Below, one piece after another: positions 5,665 through 8,300 of a stretch of 8,300 nucleotides of DNA. The notes beneath the pieces are model-generated. The model saw only the letters and a list, made by a program, of their open reading frames with translations. It made no database searches and was not told where the DNA came from. The stretch is from Bryobacterales bacterium (GTDB taxonomy: Bacteria > Acidobacteriota > Terriglobia > Bryobacterales > Bryobacteraceae), in NCBI GenBank assembly GCA_003132865.1, contig PKYZ01000443.1, forward strand, positions 3,530 to 11,829, written 5' to 3'. Positions within the stretch are counted from its first letter, which is position 1; every line of letters begins with the position of its first letter. Both the position numbers and the translations under genes were made by a program.

Positions 5665-6707
5665 CTCCGCCGTTTCACTCCATGGATCGGCTGACGCGCC
5701 GCTTCCTATTCGTCGCCTTGGCCCTGGCGGCCGTGTTGGCGATCGGCACGGCGGGCTTCATGCTCATCGAGGGTTACTCCCTCTTTGACGCTTTCTATAC
5801 CACGCTGCTGACCATGACCACGGTCGGCTATGGCGACCAGTTGCACCCCTCCGGCCGGATCCTCAATTCTTTCCTTTTAGTCGTGGGAGTGACCACCATC
5901 CTGGTGGCCATCGGCGCGATCACTCAAACGGTAATCGAAGCGGAATTCGGCGAGTTAATAGGCAAACGGCGGAATAAACGCATGATCGAAAAGTTACAAA
6001 ATCATTTCGTGATTTGCGGCTTCGGGCGCGTAGGCCGCGGCGCCGCGTCCGAGTTACAGCAGGCCGGCGTGCCGTTCGTTGTAGTGGATATCGACGGCGA
6101 CCGGGTAGAGAAGGCCATCGCCGCCGGCATGCTGGCAGTGGCCGCCGATTCCACGCGCGACGAAACTCTGGTCGCCGTGGGCGTGGCGCGCGCAAAAGGA
6201 CTGGTGTGCGCGCTGGCCACCGACGCCGACAACCTGTTCGTGCTGCTGTCGGCGAAGTTCCTCAATCCGCAAATCTACGTGGCCACGCGCGCGGCCGAAG
6301 AGAGCGCCGAGGATAAGATGCGCCGCGCGGGCGCCGACGCAGTCTTCGCCCCCTACGCCATCACCGGCCATCGCTTGGCGCAAGCCCTACTGCGCCCGCA
6401 CGTGGTGCAGTTCCTGGATTTCACCACACAGGCGGCCGGGCTGAAGGTGGTCATCGAACAAGTGCGCGTCTCCGGGCATAGCGACTTAGTATCGAAGAGC
6501 ATCCGCGAGTTACAAATTGGCCGGCAATTCGGCGTGATCGTGCTGGCCATCCGCAAAGGCGACGGCGAAATGGTGTTCAATCCTCCGGCCGACACGCCCA
6601 TTTCCGCCGGCGATTACCTGATCGTGATGGGCCAACCGGAAAAGCTGCGTACGCTCGAAGCCCTGCTGGCCGATGCCATCGAGGGACGGCGCGGGCACGG
6701 CTCGTAA
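5661..6707 (+). CDS. Two-TM potassium channel with RCK (TrkA) domains
   Basis: This 348-residue protein has a first membrane helix (about 14-37), a pore loop with the potassium selectivity filter TTVGYGD (53-59), and a second helix (about 70-93). A cytoplasmic RCK/TrkA-N domain follows, with the nucleotide-binding motif GFGRVG (120-125) and an acidic residue at the end of the second strand (VVVDID). The last part, about 258-340, is a TrkA-C domain (LVSKSIRELQIGRQFGVIVLAIRKGDGEMVFNPPADTPISAGDYLIVMGQPEKLRTLEALL). The layout is that of MthK-type channels, gated by ligand binding to an octameric RCK ring. I use the GTG at 5661 because it overlaps the methyltransferase stop by GTGA and has GGAA at a suitable distance. 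The ATG at 5682 (MDRLTRRFL) is a plausible alternative that loses only seven residues. Confidence 0.93.
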   Translation: MTPPFHSMDRLTRRFLFVALALAAVLAIGTAGFMLIEGYSLFDAFYTTLLTMTTVGYGDQLHPSGRILNSFLLVVGVTTILVAIGAITQTVIEAEFGELIGKRRNKRMIEKLQNHFVICGFGRVGRGAASELQQAGVPFVVVDIDGDRVEKAIAAGMLAVAADSTRDETLVAVGVARAKGLVCALATDADNLFVLLSAKFLNPQIYVATRAAEESAEDKMRRAGADAVFAPYAITGHRLAQALLRPHVVQFLDFTTQAAGLKVVIEQVRVSGHSDLVSKSIRELQIGRQFGVIVLAIRKGDGEMVFNPPADTPISAGDYLIVMGQPEKLRTLEALLADAIEGRRGHGS

Positions 6708-6757
6708 GGGACTGTCATGAAATAACTGTGCCAATTTCGGATCTGGCCCCGTTCGAA

Positions 6758-6786
6758 TGTGGGGCAGGCATCCTGGCTGCCCCACA
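6758..6786. terminator. Perfect 10-bp hairpin between convergent genes
   Basis: TGTGGGGCAG (6758-6767) and CTGCCCCACA (6777-6786) pair perfectly around a nine-base loop that contains AGG and CCT elements. It lies between the stop codons of the convergent channel and TolC-type genes, where a bidirectional terminator is expected. There is no T-tract on either strand, so it may be a REP-like repeat instead; the left arm also occurs at 1771-1780. Confidence 0.6.
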
Positions 6787-6805
6787 AGTCATGTCATGAG
6801 CCTCG

Positions 6806-8300
6806 CTATCGACGATGGAGGTTCCCGCTCAGTCCCTCATCGAGAGAGATATTGTTCTTCTCCAAAGTCTCGCCCAGCACCTGGTCGAGAGACACGCGGG
6901 CGCGCGCGTAAGTTATCGACGCATTCACCTCGGATATCTGCGCGGCAACCAGCGCCCGCTGATCGATGATGATGTCGTTGAACGTAGATATTCCGTAGGA
7001 AAACTTCTTGCGCTCGCTGGCGAGTAACTCCTCTTGCAGGATCCGGGTTTGCCTAGCCGCCGAGTATTTGGCGCGAGACTGGCGGAGGGCGCTGAGCTGG
7101 TTGGAGATATCCACCACGATCTGGTTCATGTCTCTTTGGCTGCCGACCTGCGATTGGCGGAATTGCAACTGGTCGATCCCATAGTCGCCTTGCGCCTGCC
7201 GGTTTCGCACAGGAATCGAAAGACTCAACTGGCCCTGCTCACTGGGAAAATCCCGGCGAAATATCTGTTTGAGCGCCGTGCCATAACCCCCGATGAAATA
7301 CGGATCCGGCGCATTCTGGGGCGCACCCGCCGCGCCGCGGTTATAGGTCTGCAGTTGAACCTGCAGGCTCGGCAAAAGAGGGTTCTCAGTTCCGGCCAGC
7401 GAGATCTCGGAGGTCTGGTCCCGGAACTTCGAGACCGCCACGTCGGGCCTCTTCTCCATGGCCGTGCCGACCAATTGGCGCAAAGGGGGCAAATCGTCGG
7501 TGTCCGGGACCTGGATGCGGTCGAGCGTCACGATTTCGGCAGCCTCTATCTCGGGATCCGGCGCGCGGGTTAAGGCGTCCTTGAGCAGGTTTTCCCGTTG
7601 GCGCACATCGTATTGCGCAACCACGACATCCTGCAGGCGGCTGGAAGCCTCGGCTTTGGCGCGCGGAAGCTGGACTTGCGGCATGGCGCCTGCGGCGATC
7701 TCCTTCTGGGTGTCCTCGAAAAACCTTTGCGCCATGTCCAGGGCGCTTTGTCTTACCTTCAGTTCGTCGTTGGCGCCGACCAAATCCCAATAGAGGTTGA
7801 GTACGCTGGCAGTCAGATCGAGCAACTGCGAGCGGAACGTCTCGCGCGACCCGACCACGTTGATCTGTGCGATGCGGATGAAGCGGTTGTTGAGCTTGAC
7901 GCCGGCGCCTCGCAGAAGGTTGTGCTGCAAAGACAGATCCATATGAGGGCCCACTGCGGGATTCAGGCTGTCGGAAGGAGCGTTTTCTTTCAAGTACCCT
8001 TCGTAGTCCCGAAACTGCACTATGCCGCCGCTTATCAGCCCTTCCTGGAGGATGGTGTTATAGGCGTGCACGGACTGGACCAGGGTGGTCGTTTGGCTGA
8101 CGACTTGGTTGGCCTGCGGCTGGCTCAGGTGCTCGAAGGTCGTCGCGTTTTGCAGAACGGGATCGAGATTCGGCGTAACCTGGCCGACCTGTTGAATCGC
8201 CGCGCCGCCGGTGTTGCCGCCGCTCGATCCCCCGTTGCCGCTGGACAGACCGGCGCTCTGCACGCTGCCGTTCACACCTACGCCGCTGTCCACGCTGGAC
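6806..8300 (-). CDS. TolC-family outer membrane efflux protein, 5' end missing
   Basis: The minus-strand frame runs from the window edge to a TAG at 6808-6806, at least 497 residues, with no stop at the upstream end. The GTG at 8293 is probably an internal valine codon, so the signal peptide lies outside the window. A Gly/Ser-rich linker (about residues 16-30 of the visible part) leads into two outer-membrane-efflux repeats. The first is about 115-245 (DLSLQHNLLRGAGVKLNNRFIRIAQ..., LYWDLVGANDELKVRQSALDMAQRFFEDT); the second is about 370-485 (LSLSIPVRNRQAQGDYG..., SERKKFSYGISTFNDIIIDQRALVAAQ). These form the beta-barrel strands and periplasmic coiled coils of a trimeric TolC-like channel. It probably serves an RND- or ABC-type tripartite pump whose inner-membrane genes would lie beyond the right edge. 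Confidence 0.9.
   Translation of the reverse strand, partial: SSVDSGVGVNGSVQSAGLSSGNGGSSGGNTGGAAIQQVGQVTPNLDPVLQNATTFEHLSQPQANQVVSQTTTLVQSVHAYNTILQEGLISGGIVQFRDYEGYLKENAPSDSLNPAVGPHMDLSLQHNLLRGAGVKLNNRFIRIAQINVVGSRETFRSQLLDLTASVLNLYWDLVGANDELKVRQSALDMAQRFFEDTQKEIAAGAMPQVQLPRAKAEASSRLQDVVVAQYDVRQRENLLKDALTRAPDPEIEAAEIVTLDRIQVPDTDDLPPLRQLVGTAMEKRPDVAVSKFRDQTSEISLAGTENPLLPSLQVQLQTYNRGAAGAPQNAPDPYFIGGYGTALKQIFRRDFPSEQGQLSLSIPVRNRQAQGDYGIDQLQFRQSQVGSQRDMNQIVVDISNQLSALRQSRAKYSAARQTRILQEELLASERKKFSYGISTFNDIIIDQRALVAAQISEVNASITYARARVSLDQVLGETLEKNNISLDEGLSGNLHRR

Noticed and set aside
1..8300. CRISPR array, tRNA, rRNA, or a complete defence or biosynthetic system
   Set aside because: I found no regularly spaced direct repeats, no tRNA-like cloverleaf and no rRNA segment. 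The only defence-like gene is the truncated HicB fragment.

Overview
The window is a GC-rich bacterial chromosome segment with a mostly ordinary gene complement. The combination of families (a DUF2157 plus GDYXXLXY membrane pair, an exported methyltransferase, an IS1380 remnant, a HicB-type fragment, a TolC-family protein) is what I would expect in an Acidobacteriota genome of the Solibacter/Bryobacter kind. That assignment is an inference from gene content and style; there is no rRNA or other phylogenetic marker here. A TolC-family protein indicates an outer membrane.

Layout. At 30-1648 (minus) a polytopic DUF2157 membrane protein and a small GDYXXLXY-domain protein overlap by ATGA and form a two-gene operon. 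At 1649-2590 lies a decayed stretch: an imperfect palindrome, a truncated HicB-like antitoxin without its toxin, an internal fragment of a DUF362 protein fused in frame to it, and a strong rho-independent terminator preceded by an inverted copy of its own sequence. At 2591-3403 (minus) is an exported protein of unknown function that this terminator serves. At 3503-3945 (minus) is the N-terminal third of an IS1380-family transposase, frameshifted and cut off. At 4128-4424 (plus) is a small exported mono-haem cytochrome c, convergent with a 150-residue helical protein resembling the RsbRD N-terminal sensor domain (4431-4883, minus). The latter diverges from a plus-strand operon of an exported SAM-dependent methyltransferase (4987-5664) and a two-TM potassium channel with RCK domains (5661-6707), joined by a GTGA overlap. 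A perfect 10-bp hairpin separates that operon from a convergent, 5'-incomplete TolC-family outer membrane efflux gene that runs off the right edge.

How the genes work together. Only two operons are clear: DUF2157/GDYXXLXY and methyltransferase/K+ channel. The other genes look independently transcribed. I see no complete defence, secretion or biosynthetic system. The less ordinary signals are the terminator/anti-terminator-like repeat near 2487-2559, the exported methyltransferase coupled to a K+ channel, and the lone RsbRD_N-like protein with its own recognisable promoter. The 1649-3500 region, with its gene fragments, looks like a site of past insertion and deletion.
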